A DNA stretch of 64,000 nucleotides from Solirubrobacteraceae bacterium (GTDB taxonomy: Bacteria > Actinomycetota > Thermoleophilia > Solirubrobacterales > Solirubrobacteraceae). Shown piece after piece: positions 26,579 to 33,820 of the stretch. Within the stretch, counting starts at the first letter, position 1, and each line of letters begins with the position of its first letter. The DNA lies in contig JANWIP010000031.1 of NCBI GenBank assembly GCA_025449845.1, positions 62,001-126,000 on the forward strand, written 5' to 3'. The position numbers and the translations under genes were made by a program. The notes beneath the pieces are model-generated. The model made no database searches, was not told the DNA's origin, and saw only the letters and a program-made list of their open reading frames with translations.

Positions 26579-27453
26579 GGTATCCCTGCCGAATAGGAGT
26601 GCTCGGAACTCTCGATGCACTTTGAAACATTAGTTTGAACCAGATTACTAGTGCGGATGTAAAGATCATAGACCGAATGCCACAGATCCGACGCCGCATC
26701 AACTGCCTCGATCACCAAGCCACACCCGGCTGCCTCATCTCGGTAGATTGGGCGACCATGAGTCTTGGTCTGCTCCGGTGAGAGGAACATCTTAATCTTC
26801 TTCAAGATTGCGCTTTGGGAGGAACCTTTCATCATCCCGGATGCCAACTCTCGGGTGGCTATGTCCTGAGATAGCGCAAGCGCTGAGCGCAATTCTGCAA
26901 TCTCACGCTCATCGTAGTTTTGGAGTTGCTGAAGGTAGGGCTGGAGGTTGTTCTTCTCAGCGACCGCGCGCTTGAAGAGGTCGCCATAGCTTTCGACAAT
27001 ATTGAACGCAGAGAACACTCGGTCTCCTTCAGCAACCTGCGGATCAATTGGGCCTAGCTCGGAAGTTGGCCCCATGATGATCTTGCTTGCGCCGAAGCAA
27101 ATCATCGTTCCCGCAGACTTGGCTTTACCCGGGACTATCGCCCAATAGTCATCCGTGCCGCTGTAGGCTCGGCACATGTTGACGATGCGCTCTGCGGCAA
27201 GACCATCTCCGCCAGGCGAGCTAATGCACAGTGCCAACCCCGACGAAAGATCGAGGCTCCGAAGGACGCCCTCAAGCATGTCTGCGTCGGAGTCATCAAT
27301 CATCACCGGGTAGCGAAAGCTCGTGAAGAGGGAGACGACAGGGCGACCAAGATGCTCGGAGATACTTCGAAAGGCATCCTGGCGCGTAGCGTGTCCCTGT
27401 TCTCGCTCCTCAAGCACACGCTCGTAGATGGGGGCACGCCGTGGAGCACTCAT
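26575..27453 (-). CDS. SDH_sah-type ClpP-fold serine protease (passenger)
   Basis: 292 residues from the ATG at 27453, overlapping the upstream stop (ATGA). It matches the serine dehydrogenase proteinase (SDH_sah) family of the ClpP/crotonase superfamily: ISSPGGDGLAAERIV (79-90), nucleophile Ser113 in GKAKSAGTMICFGA, and SELGPIDPQ around Asp137. The fold commonly forms rings with internal active sites. There is no signal peptide or membrane helix, so it is cytoplasmic. The C-terminal half is helical with no extra domain recognised. Its substrate is unknown; carriage by a transposon with a DNA-binding partner is unusual. Confidence 0.82.
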   Translation of the reverse strand: MSAPRRAPIYERVLEEREQGHATRQDAFRSISEHLGRPVVSLFTSFRYPVMIDDSDADMLEGVLRSLDLSSGLALCISSPGGDGLAAERIVNMCRAYSGTDDYWAIVPGKAKSAGTMICFGASKIIMGPTSELGPIDPQVAEGDRVFSAFNIVESYGDLFKRAVAEKNNLQPYLQQLQNYDEREIAELRSALALSQDIATRELASGMMKGSSQSAILKKIKMFLSPEQTKTHGRPIYRDEAAGCGLVIEAVDAASDLWHSVYDLYIRTSNLVQTNVSKCIESSEHSYSAGIP

Positions 27454-27698
27454 TTGGCTTTGCCTGACGACCAACGAATCCGCGCAGCCTTCTGAGCAGC
27501 CGCAGAACGCTCCTCGGGTGTCATCTTGGCTGCACGAGCCTTTCCACCCTTGAGCCCACCACGACGCCCCAGTTCGACGGCAGCCTGGTTCTTTCCTGCC
27601 TCGGTGGCCAGCTCAGTGACATCTCCTGTTGCAAGATCAACGATCAGCTTCCCGAGCTGGTTGGGGTCGCGTGGACGCTTGCGCGAGCGGTCAGGCAT
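27450..27698 (-). CDS. Small basic KGGKA-motif protein (passenger)
   Basis: 82 residues from the ATG at 27698. The N-terminus is basic (PDRSRKRPRDPNQLGKLI), then an acidic middle and the motif GRRGGLKGGKARAAKMTPEE, ending QKAARIRW. Short proteins with this Gly/Lys/Ala motif occur in phage and plasmid contexts and look nucleic-acid binding; I know of no firm function. An alternative far-upstream start (27917) would overlap the winged-helix gene and is unlikely. The gene overlaps the protease start by four bases. Confidence 0.65.
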   Translation of the reverse strand: MPDRSRKRPRDPNQLGKLIVDLATGDVTELATEAGKNQAAVELGRRGGLKGGKARAAKMTPEERSAAAQKAARIRWSSGKAK

Positions 27699-27765
27699 GG
27701 CCAGAGCGTAGCAAGCACTGCGGAACGCCACGCCCAGCCCAGCGACATGGCGCTCCCCGCGGTGT

Positions 27766-28035
27766 TCAGATCGCGCCGACGCCGATCTCGCTGGCGCGGC
27801 GTGCCGCGCGCGTCGGCCACACGAACCCATCCGAGCTATGCACCAGCCCGGCCGCGACCAACCGATTGATCGAGTCTTCAGCCCGATAGACGCTCTGAAG
27901 CTCACGGGCGATCTCACCCAAACTCCACGGGTAAGACGGGGAGTCCAACAGCATCCGATCCAAGAGGCCGCTATCGCGCGTCTCCTCGCTCAAACGGTCC
28001 TCATCCTGCTCGTCGTCAATACGATGGTTTTGCAT
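27766..28035 (-). CDS. Small winged-helix protein, first passenger gene
   Basis: 89 residues. After an acidic N-terminus comes a compact winged helix: LLDSPSYPWSLGEIARELQ, then VYRAEDSINRLVAAGLVHSS and an aromatic wing (GFVWPTRAARRA). As the first gene of the passenger operon it may be its regulator. The start ATG is 113 bp from the right terminal repeat. An inverted repeat GGCCCCGG/CCGGGGCC (28059-28066 and 28084-28091) upstream is a possible operator. The assignment to a winged-helix fold is from pattern only. Confidence 0.6.
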   Translation of the reverse strand: MQNHRIDDEQDEDRLSEETRDSGLLDRMLLDSPSYPWSLGEIARELQSVYRAEDSINRLVAAGLVHSSDGFVWPTRAARRASEIGVGAI

Positions 28036-28147
28036 GGGAGGTCACTCTCCTGTGTCACGGCCCCGGGGCAGTTAGCGCTGTCGCCGGGGCCAACTCGTTC
28101 GGATACAGCCGACGCTAGACACTCCCAGCGATCAGCACAAGCCCAAA

Positions 28148-28166
28148 CTCAAACTGAGACACCACC
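28148..28166 (-). repeat. Right terminal inverted repeat
   Basis: CTCAAACTGAGACACCACC is the exact reverse complement of the left end (25485-25503). The two diverge immediately inside the 19 bp. Confidence 0.93.
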
Positions 28167-28174
28167 CATCGCTC
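28167..28174. repeat. Right target-site duplication (8 bp)
   Basis: CATCGCTC, identical to 25477-25484, directly after the right terminal repeat. Confidence 0.9.
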
Positions 28175-28177
28175 GGT

Positions 28178-28202
28178 GAGACGCCGTATTGTGCGGCGTC
28201 TC
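28178..28202 (-). terminator. Hairpin after the ATPase gene
   Basis: GAGACGCCG and CGGCGTCTC form a 9-bp perfect stem with a 7-nt loop, four bases beyond the ATPase stop. There is no U-run. A related hairpin with the same GGTGAGACGCCG edge follows the acetyltransferase gene at 29484-29501. The transposon inserted 4 bp from it. Confidence 0.6.
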
Positions 28203-28205
28203 CGC

Positions 28206-29336
28206 TTAGGCCGGGACCGGCCAGCTGCGGCCGTTGGCTAGCCACAGCTCAAGAAGCGGGTCGACCACGCGCCATCTGGTCCGCGTTGTCTCGTCGGCTA
28301 CAACATGACCGTCGCGCCGAAGGCGCTCGACTGTGTTCTGGTTGCTGCCCGTCTTGCTGACTCCGTAGCGCTCATGCGCGACGCGGCCCTGCAACGGAGT
28401 CGTCCGCTCTGAGATTACGGCCATCAGTCGCCGCTCGCTGTTGTTCCAGGAGTCCCACGCCGCCTGCACCTCCGGGTTTGCGTCATGCGTGGCGCCGGAG
28501 AATGCCATGACCCACTCCTCGCTGGTAGCGGTTGCTGAAGGTCTTGTGTTCTCGTAGAGATGATGTGCGAGCAGCATCGCGCGCTGCGGATGCCCGTCCG
28601 CGGTCGCCAGCAGCAACTCGAGCGCCTCGCCTGGGTCGCGGCTTGCGCTTTCAAATCGGGACCCGATGTACTCAGCCAGATCCTCAGCGTCGAGTCGTGG
28701 GAGATCTACGGGCTTGGCCTGCGCGAAGAACGCGTGGCGGCGGTCTGAGAAAAGGTCATGCATCAAGCCGGGGTGAGATCCGGAGAACACATAGGCGGCG
28801 ACCTTGCCATGCTGCTCGAGCTCAGAGCGGATCGTCCCCGTCAGGGCATCTCCCACCCGCACGACGTCCTGAAACTCATCGAACGCGATCGCGCACCGGC
28901 GCCCATGACGTTCCTGCAACCGGCGCGGCAATGTGAGCCGATCCAGCAAGCCGGGCACGTGTGTTTCAGGCGCCACCTCCACGCCAATCCCGGCTGGCGC
29001 CGCCTTCACGCGTGGCCGGAGCGTTGAGACGACACCGGCAAACCAGCGCTTCAGCAGCCCGTCGAGCTGCTCGCGGTAGGCGCGCTCAATGCGCTCAGCG
29101 ACATCGGCCGCGCTCAGCACGCCAAGGAAGTTCACGTAGATCGGCACGAAGCCGTCTTTGTCTGCCGCCGCCAGCGCAGCCTTGAGCAACGACGTTTTCC
29201 CATATCGGCGTGGTCCCTGCAGACGGCTGTTGCGGGTCTCGGCAATGCGATCCCGTAGTAGGGCCAGCTCAGCGGTCCGTCCGGCGAGCACCGCGGGCGG
29301 CTCAAGCGGATCCTCATAGATGAACGGGCTACTCAT
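28206..29336 (-). CDS. AAA/STAND-like ATPase with C-terminal winged helix
   Basis: 376 residues from the ATG at 29336 (MSSPFIYEDP); an in-frame GTG at 29354 lies within the operator palindromes and is less likely. It resembles the archaeal-ATPase family: FAGR-like LAGRTAELALLRDRI, Walker A GPRRYGKTSLL (41-51), Walker B CAIAFDEFQDV (about 148-158), sensor YVFSGSHPG, and a C-terminal winged helix (NTVERLRRDGHVVADE). Family members are often in accessory regions, but few have known roles. It is a single gene between two hairpins, preceded by a dense palindromic operator cluster, so it is probably tightly regulated. Confidence 0.8.
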   Translation of the reverse strand: MSSPFIYEDPLEPPAVLAGRTAELALLRDRIAETRNSRLQGPRRYGKTSLLKAALAAADKDGFVPIYVNFLGVLSAADVAERIERAYREQLDGLLKRWFAGVVSTLRPRVKAAPAGIGVEVAPETHVPGLLDRLTLPRRLQERHGRRCAIAFDEFQDVVRVGDALTGTIRSELEQHGKVAAYVFSGSHPGLMHDLFSDRRHAFFAQAKPVDLPRLDAEDLAEYIGSRFESASRDPGEALELLLATADGHPQRAMLLAHHLYENTRPSATATSEEWVMAFSGATHDANPEVQAAWDSWNNSERRLMAVISERTTPLQGRVAHERYGVSKTGSNQNTVERLRRDGHVVADETTRTRWRVVDPLLELWLANGRSWPVPA

Positions 29337-29350
29337 GGTGACGTAGGATA

Positions 29351-29400
29351 GCACCTATGGGTGCCATAACATAGCACTAAATAGTGCCGTAATATGGCAC
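29351..29400 (-). promoter_or_regulatory. Cluster of palindromic operators before the ATPase gene
   Basis: Three palindromes in 50 bp: GCACCTATGGGTGC (29351-29364), GTGCCATAACATAGCAC (29361-29377) and GTGCCGTAATATGGCAC (29384-29400). They share GTGC/GCAC arms; the last two are 17 bp each, with a 6-bp spacer, putting centres 23 bp apart. The region is much more AT-rich than its surroundings. They sit 15-64 bp upstream of the start, consistent with a repressor over the promoter. Confidence 0.7.
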
Positions 29401-29483
29401 CAATAGCTTGAGATCGCTGAACCATCACTGAGATGCAACCATTCAACTGACCCACCACCCGTGGCAGGAGCTATTGGGTGAGA

Positions 29484-29501
29484 CGCCGCAATTTTACGGC
29501 G
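29484..29501 (-). terminator. Hairpin after the acetyltransferase gene
   Basis: CGCCG/CGGCG stem with an 8-nt loop, 5 bases past the acetyltransferase stop. The edge sequence GGTGAGACGCCG (29477-29488) is identical to that at 28175-28186 after the ATPase gene. It lacks a U-run. Confidence 0.5.
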
Positions 29502-29506
29502 AGGGA

Positions 29507-29998
29507 TCAGAGTTTTCGTGTCATGAGGCTCTTAGTGAGTGCTCGCTCGTTGTCCAGCGGCTCCCGCAAGCCCGTCTCGGTGAATCCCGCGCGTGAGTAC
29601 AAACGCTCGGCGGCAGCGTTGCTCTCCGTGACAGACAACTCGATGATCGTGGCACCGCGCGTGACCGCCCAGTCGAGGATCGCGTCGAGCAGCTGCCCGC
29701 CTAGTCCGCGACAGCGAAACGCGGAGTCAATCCACATCCCGCCAAGGCAGGCGACGCCCGGCCTATCTGAATCCAAAAATCCGGCAGCCATACCAACCCA
29801 CTCTGGCGCGCTCGCGACAAACACCACCCAGTGCTCCCCGGCGTCGCTGTCGGCGGCCCAGCGCTGCCAGTACTCATCCGGAAAGTCCGTCTCACGCGCG
29901 AGTGTTGAGCCGAAAGCATCTGGGTCCTCTCTTAACGCGCGAAGTCGCAACGCTCGCAACGGCGCTGCTTGACCCGTGAGAACCCGCTGCACATCCAT
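29507..29998 (-). CDS. GNAT-family N-acetyltransferase
   Basis: 163 residues covering a whole GNAT domain: LRALRLRALREDPDAFG at the start, the VVFVASAPEWVGMAAG strand, the acetyl-CoA loop RCRGLGGQLLDA, and the ELSVTESNAAAERLYSRAGF signature. The acceptor (protein N-terminus, amine or antibiotic) cannot be told from sequence. It is a single gene with its own terminator-like hairpin. Confidence 0.88.
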   Translation of the reverse strand: MDVQRVLTGQAAPLRALRLRALREDPDAFGSTLARETDFPDEYWQRWAADSDAGEHWVVFVASAPEWVGMAAGFLDSDRPGVACLGGMWIDSAFRCRGLGGQLLDAILDWAVTRGATIIELSVTESNAAAERLYSRAGFTETGLREPLDNERALTKSLMTRKL

Positions 29999-30076
29999 CC
30001 GAACAACCTAGCCGAGAGTAAGCGCCCTCAGCTACTTCAAACAACCCTGCGCGAGAGCAAGCGGCGAGGCCAGGAC

Positions 30077-30580
30077 TCACTTATCGGGACACGGGTGCTT
30101 ATAGGCGACCGTAACAGTTTCTCCGCTCAGAAATTTAAGTTCAGACTTCAGCGGGTAGCCACCTCTTGGGCATATCTTTGGCAAGGTCAGGTAAGAGTGG
30201 ACCTTCTTGGCCTTCCTATAAGCCGCACCAACCGTGACCTTGAAAGACAGAACGGAGGCATCGTCAGCTCCGGGCAACGTTTCGATCAGCGGCACTTCGA
30301 TATTCAGTCTCGATCCATAAGGGGCGCCGGCCGCGGCCCACTGAGCCTTTTCAAGAATCTGAAAGGAGGTTGGCGTGCTCCCTTCGACGTAGAAGGTCAG
30401 GCCGCCAGCTGGAGCGAAGAACGCCTGGATCGACACCTTCTCGTTGACGCGTTCAGCGCCGAAGCTGACTACGCCAAGCCCTTCACCCACTGGACCAGCC
30501 CTCGAGCTCTTGGGGCACTCCGAGGGTCCGCTGGCTTCAAGTACGGATGGCGCACAGGTGAGGAATCCCTTCGGGTTCAC
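30077..30580 (-). pseudogene. N-terminally truncated remnant of a secreted-protein family
   Basis: The frame encodes 167 residues starting abruptly with NPKGFLTCAPSVLEASG and lacks a signal peptide. It has a CPKSSRAGPVG motif like the repeated CP-x-GS-x-IG unit of the 947-residue protein at 7250, then FFAPAGGLTFYVEG and a C-terminal YLTLPKICPRGGYPLKSELK strand pair ending in a Cys. A TAG stop lies seven codons before the apparent GTG start, and the sequence just after that stop (TGVKVNPKGF) still reads like the family. It looks like the 3' end of a once longer gene; a functional short protein is not excluded. Confidence 0.55.
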
Positions 30581-30665
30581 CTTGACTCCCGTGGGGGCCT
30601 AGAGCTTCTGGGCAGAGCACGCGCGTTCGGAGAATGGGTAGCCACAGATCCGATATGGCAGTCAC

Positions 30666-32006
30666 TCAAGCTTGAAGCGCGAAGAGCGGCCAGCGGCCGG
30701 GGACGCCTTTGAGCTCGTGATAGCCGCGGTCCTCAAACGTAAACGGTCCGCCCACGACGGTTCCAAAGACCGTGCCCGAAACGAGCACCTCGCCGGGGCC
30801 CGCTAACGCGCTTACGCGTGATGCGATGTGAACGGCCATGCCGCCCACGTCATCACCAATCAGCTCACACTCGCCTGTGTGCACCCCAACCCGAACCTCG
30901 ACCGCGAGCCGGCGCGCAGCGTCGGTGATTGCCAACGCACAGCGCAACGCCCGCGACGGTGGCCCCTCGAAGGTCACCAGGAAGCCGTCACCAACTGTCT
31001 TGACCTCACGACCGCCGAAACGAGCGAGCTGCTCGCGCACCTGCGCATCGTGGTGGGCAAGCAGATCCCGCCAGCGACCATCTCCCAGCCTGGCAGCCCT
31101 AGCGGTTGCATCAACGATATCCGTAAACATCACCGTCAGCAATGCTCGCGCCAGCTCTCCTCCGCTGCGCCCGCCGGTCAGGAACTCCTCGATCTCCTCT
31201 ACGATCGCGTCGCTGTCACCAACAAACGGCAACGAGTCGTCTCCCTCCAGTTCGACGTGACGGGCACCTGGTATGTGCTCGGCCAGGTAACGCGAATGAC
31301 GCGGGTCCCAGGCGCTGTCACCGGATCGGTGCATGACCAGCGTGGGGACGCGGACACGAGGAAGTGTGTCGCGCACGTCGAGGTTGGCCGCGGCATCGAG
31401 CAGCACGCGGGCCGCACTCGGGCTCGCCGAAAGGCGCTGGAGGCGCGCGAACCAATCCGCGAGCGTCGGGTCATCAACCATCGAGGGTGCCAGCACCGGA
31501 AGCCCGGGGCCATCGGCCTCACCCCAGGCGGCCACGGTGCGCTCTGTCCACTGCGAGCGTTCCTCTCGACTCATCGCCCAGTCGTAGTCCGGAGCCCACG
31601 AGGTACGCGCAACAGACGCGTACATGATCAGCGCGCCGATGCGCTCTGGGCTATCGGCGGCGAGCATCGCGCCGACCGGCCCACCCAGGCCGTAAGTGAG
31701 CAATGCTGCCCGCTCGCTCCCCGCGGCATCGAGTACTGCAAGCGCGTCGCGCGCCTCCTGTTCCAACGTGTAAGGCTCGCCGGCGCTGTCGGACAGCCCA
31801 CTTCCGCGACGATCGAACAGGATCAGGCGGCTGAAAACGGCGATGCGCTCAAGGAAGCGACGCACCGCGGACGCCTCCCATAGCTGCTCGATCTGGGAGA
31901 TCCACCCCGGCAGGAACAGCAGGTCGAGCGGACCCTCGCCCGCAATCTGGTAAGCGATCGTCGCATCGCCACTGCGCGCATAGCGTGTCGTGGGCACAAC
32001 GTTCAT
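30666..32006 (-). CDS. Alpha/beta-hydrolase fold fused to class III nucleotidyl cyclase
   Basis: 446 residues. Residues 1-275 form an alpha/beta hydrolase (FLPGWISQIEQLWE, LILFDRRGSGLSD, PTLVMHRSGDSAWDP), but the nucleophile elbow reads TYGLGG (104-109): Gly106 stands where the catalytic serine is expected, so this half is probably a ligand sensor. Residues about 285-446 are a class III cyclase domain with metal ligands in FTDIVDATA and KTVGDGFLVTF and the VGVHTGE strand; the GMAVHIASRVSA segment has His where many cyclases have Asn. It would make a cyclic nucleotide in response to whatever the hydrolase fold binds. Confidence 0.85.
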   Translation of the reverse strand: MNVVPTTRYARSGDATIAYQIAGEGPLDLLFLPGWISQIEQLWEASAVRRFLERIAVFSRLILFDRRGSGLSDSAGEPYTLEQEARDALAVLDAAGSERAALLTYGLGGPVGAMLAADSPERIGALIMYASVARTSWAPDYDWAMSREERSQWTERTVAAWGEADGPGLPVLAPSMVDDPTLADWFARLQRLSASPSAARVLLDAAANLDVRDTLPRVRVPTLVMHRSGDSAWDPRHSRYLAEHIPGARHVELEGDDSLPFVGDSDAIVEEIEEFLTGGRSGGELARALLTVMFTDIVDATARAARLGDGRWRDLLAHHDAQVREQLARFGGREVKTVGDGFLVTFEGPPSRALRCALAITDAARRLAVEVRVGVHTGECELIGDDVGGMAVHIASRVSALAGPGEVLVSGTVFGTVVGGPFTFEDRGYHELKGVPGRWPLFALQA

Positions 32007-32050
32007 CCTACGCAGTGGCCCGCTGCGCTCTGCGTGCGGGACCTACCGGC

Positions 32051-32320
32051 TCACCCGATGACGAAGGCAACCTCGTCGATATAGCACCAGCTCCAGGTCT
32101 CACCGGGCTCGATCGAGCGGATGACGGGGTGACTGGTCTCCGCGTAGTGCTTGGAGGCATGCTGATTCGGCGAGTCATCGCAACAGCCGATCTTCCCGCA
32201 GGACTCGCACATCCGCAGGTGAAGCCAGCGGCCCCCAATCTTCAGACACTCCTCACACCCCGCTACCGGACTGTTTGGCTCTGTGATCGTGATCTGGTCA
32301 AGGTGCGCGCAAGTTGTCAT
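32051..32320 (-). CDS. UBP-type zinc-finger protein
   Basis: 89 residues from the ATG at 32320, chosen because GGAGG sits 6 nt upstream; an ATG at 32332 lacks this. The ZnF-UBP ligands are in TTCAHLDQ, GCEECLKIGGRWLHLRMCESCGKIGCC and HASKHYAETSHPV. In eukaryotes this fold binds the free C-terminus of ubiquitin; bacterial stand-alone copies are common in actinobacteria with unknown role. It follows the flavin reductase by 12 bp and is probably co-transcribed. Confidence 0.85.
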   Translation of the reverse strand: MTTCAHLDQITITEPNSPVAGCEECLKIGGRWLHLRMCESCGKIGCCDDSPNQHASKHYAETSHPVIRSIEPGETWSWCYIDEVAFVIG

Positions 32321-32331
32321 TTGATCCTCCA

Positions 32332-33735
32332 TCAGGTTGGTCGACTATCGCTGCCGGGTGGGCCGGCCTGGGAGTGCAGCTCGCGAGCGAGCGTCCCAAA
32401 GAGTTCGCTGAAGGTGGGAAACTGAATCACGCTGTCGGCGAGCACGCTCAGTGGTACCTGTGCCTTCACGGCGAGAGCTGCCTGGTGAATCCACTCGCTG
32501 GCGAGCGGGCCGATTGACCAGGCCCCAAGCAATACCTTGCGCTTGGGATCAGCAACGAGACCGAGATGTCCACGCAGGCCGCAGCCGTATGTCTCCGTGC
32601 GGTCAGTTTCACTCAAATCGGCTTGCGCGCTCAGCAGGCCATCATCATGGGCGTCAGGAGCCATACCCACGCAGGCGACCTCAGGGTCTCCGAACACGAC
32701 ACGCGGGATCGCGCTGTAGTCAGCGACCGCAGGTTCTCCAAGGATGTCGGCCGAGGCAATCCTGGCCTGATAGGCGGCCACATGTGTAAAAGGGGCTATC
32801 CCGGTGACGTCTCCAATCGCCCAGACTCCCTCCGCAGCGCGACAACTGGCATCGACCTTGATGCCGCGCCCAGTGCTCTGAACCCCCACCTGCTCCAGAC
32901 CCAGGTTCCCCACGCGTGGCTGGCGGCCGGTGGCGATCACGAGCCGCTCAGCTGTCAGCGCCTCGCCACCTTCGATCACCAACGAGACCGCGCTCGAGCT
33001 TTCCTCTGGCCTTGCCACCGAAGTCACATGTGTTCCCGTACGAACCGTGATTCCTTCGGCGCCAAGCATCTCGGCGAGCAACTCGCCGATGCTGTGATGC
33101 TCCCTTTCCAGCAGCCGAGCCTCTGAGTGCACGAGAGTTACCTGAGATCCAAAGCGCTGGAGCATCTGTGCGAGCTCTACACCCACCGGGCCGCCGCCGA
33201 GCACGATTGCCGAACCCGGGACCTCCTGCAGGCTTGTCGCCTCACGGTTGGTCCAATAGCTGATGCCGTCAAGGCCCGAAAGCTCTGGAATCGCGGCGGT
33301 TGTTCCAGTGGCAATGATGATGTTCTCGGCGCTGATCTCGTTACTGGCCACCAAGACCTGCCCGCGGGCACTGATCCGCCCTTCTCCACGGAGCACCTCG
33401 ATACCCAGTTTCTGTGCGGCTGAGACCTTGCCCGCGTCATCGAGTCCCGAGTTCATGTAGTCGCGGTAGTCCACCACCGCCGGCCAGTCGATCGTGCCGC
33501 CTCTCACCCCAGCCACCCGGCGGTCGGCCGCGAGCGCCTCGCCGGGACGCAGCAGTGCCTTGCTCGGGATACAGGCCCAGTACGGGCACTCGCCACCCAC
33601 CAACTCGGACTCCACCATCGCCACCCTCTGCCCGGCGTTCGCCAATGCAGCCGCCGCCCCGCGACCGCCGGGGCCGGCGCCGATCACGATCGTGTCGTAG
33701 CGATCTGGATGCTCAGGAGAAGACATCAAACTCAT
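32332..33735 (-). CDS. FAD-dependent disulfide-reductase-family oxidoreductase
   Basis: 467 residues. FAD site IVIGAGPGGRGAAAALA, redox pair Cys50/Cys55 in GGECPYWACIPSK, NAD(P) site IVLGGGPVGVELAQML, and the second FAD motif VWAIGDVTG. It looks like the lipoamide dehydrogenase/mercuric reductase family, but near the C-terminus the usual HPTLSE reads FPTFSE, so the His of the His-Glu base pair is Phe. Disulfide reduction may therefore be altered, and another electron acceptor is possible. The gene is divergent from yceI with a 10-bp palindrome between them. Confidence 0.82.
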   Translation of the reverse strand: MSLMSSPEHPDRYDTIVIGAGPGGRGAAAALANAGQRVAMVESELVGGECPYWACIPSKALLRPGEALAADRRVAGVRGGTIDWPAVVDYRDYMNSGLDDAGKVSAAQKLGIEVLRGEGRISARGQVLVASNEISAENIIIATGTTAAIPELSGLDGISYWTNREATSLQEVPGSAIVLGGGPVGVELAQMLQRFGSQVTLVHSEARLLEREHHSIGELLAEMLGAEGITVRTGTHVTSVARPEESSSAVSLVIEGGEALTAERLVIATGRQPRVGNLGLEQVGVQSTGRGIKVDASCRAAEGVWAIGDVTGIAPFTHVAAYQARIASADILGEPAVADYSAIPRVVFGDPEVACVGMAPDAHDDGLLSAQADLSETDRTETYGCGLRGHLGLVADPKRKVLLGAWSIGPLASEWIHQAALAVKAQVPLSVLADSVIQFPTFSELFGTLARELHSQAGPPGSDSRPT

Positions 33736-33754
33736 TTACCCCGCCCGGGAAACG

Positions 33755-33764
33755 ATACGCGTAT
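33755..33764. promoter_or_regulatory. Palindrome between divergent oxidoreductase and YceI genes
   Basis: ATACGCGTAT lies in the 85-bp gap between the two divergent starts. A bidirectional operator is plausible but rests only on symmetry and place. Confidence 0.3.
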
Positions 33765-33820
33765 TACATCGAGCTACCCTCTTGCTAAGGCACCTACCAG
33801 AGCATGACGTCAGGAGAAAG

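Larger units (their letters stand above)
25485..28166. mobile_element. IS1-like transposon carrying a four-gene passenger operon
   Basis: 2,682 bp bounded by 19-bp perfect inverted repeats and flanked by an 8-bp direct duplication (CATCGCTC), so both ends and the insertion site are defined. It holds a single-ORF IS1-family transposase at the left end and, read in the same direction, four small genes: winged helix, basic KGGKA-type protein, SDH_sah protease and a 65-residue protein. Ordinary IS1 elements are about 0.8-1.2 kb with no passengers. Exact repeats and duplication suggest a recent insertion. Before insertion the ATPase terminator lay next to the hicB upstream region. Confidence 0.9.

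Noticed and set aside
29337-29354. GTG at 29354 as the ATPase start
   Set aside because: It lies inside the palindromic operator; the ATG at 29336 gives a better N-terminus.
28175-29488. Direct repeats GGTGAGACGCCG read as attachment sites of an island holding the ATPase
   Set aside because: Each copy lies just past a stop codon and forms a hairpin, so terminators explain them better. There is no integrase.
32881-33126. Plus-strand frames opposite the flavoprotein gene
   Set aside because: They are shadows of a well-supported oxidoreductase on the minus strand.
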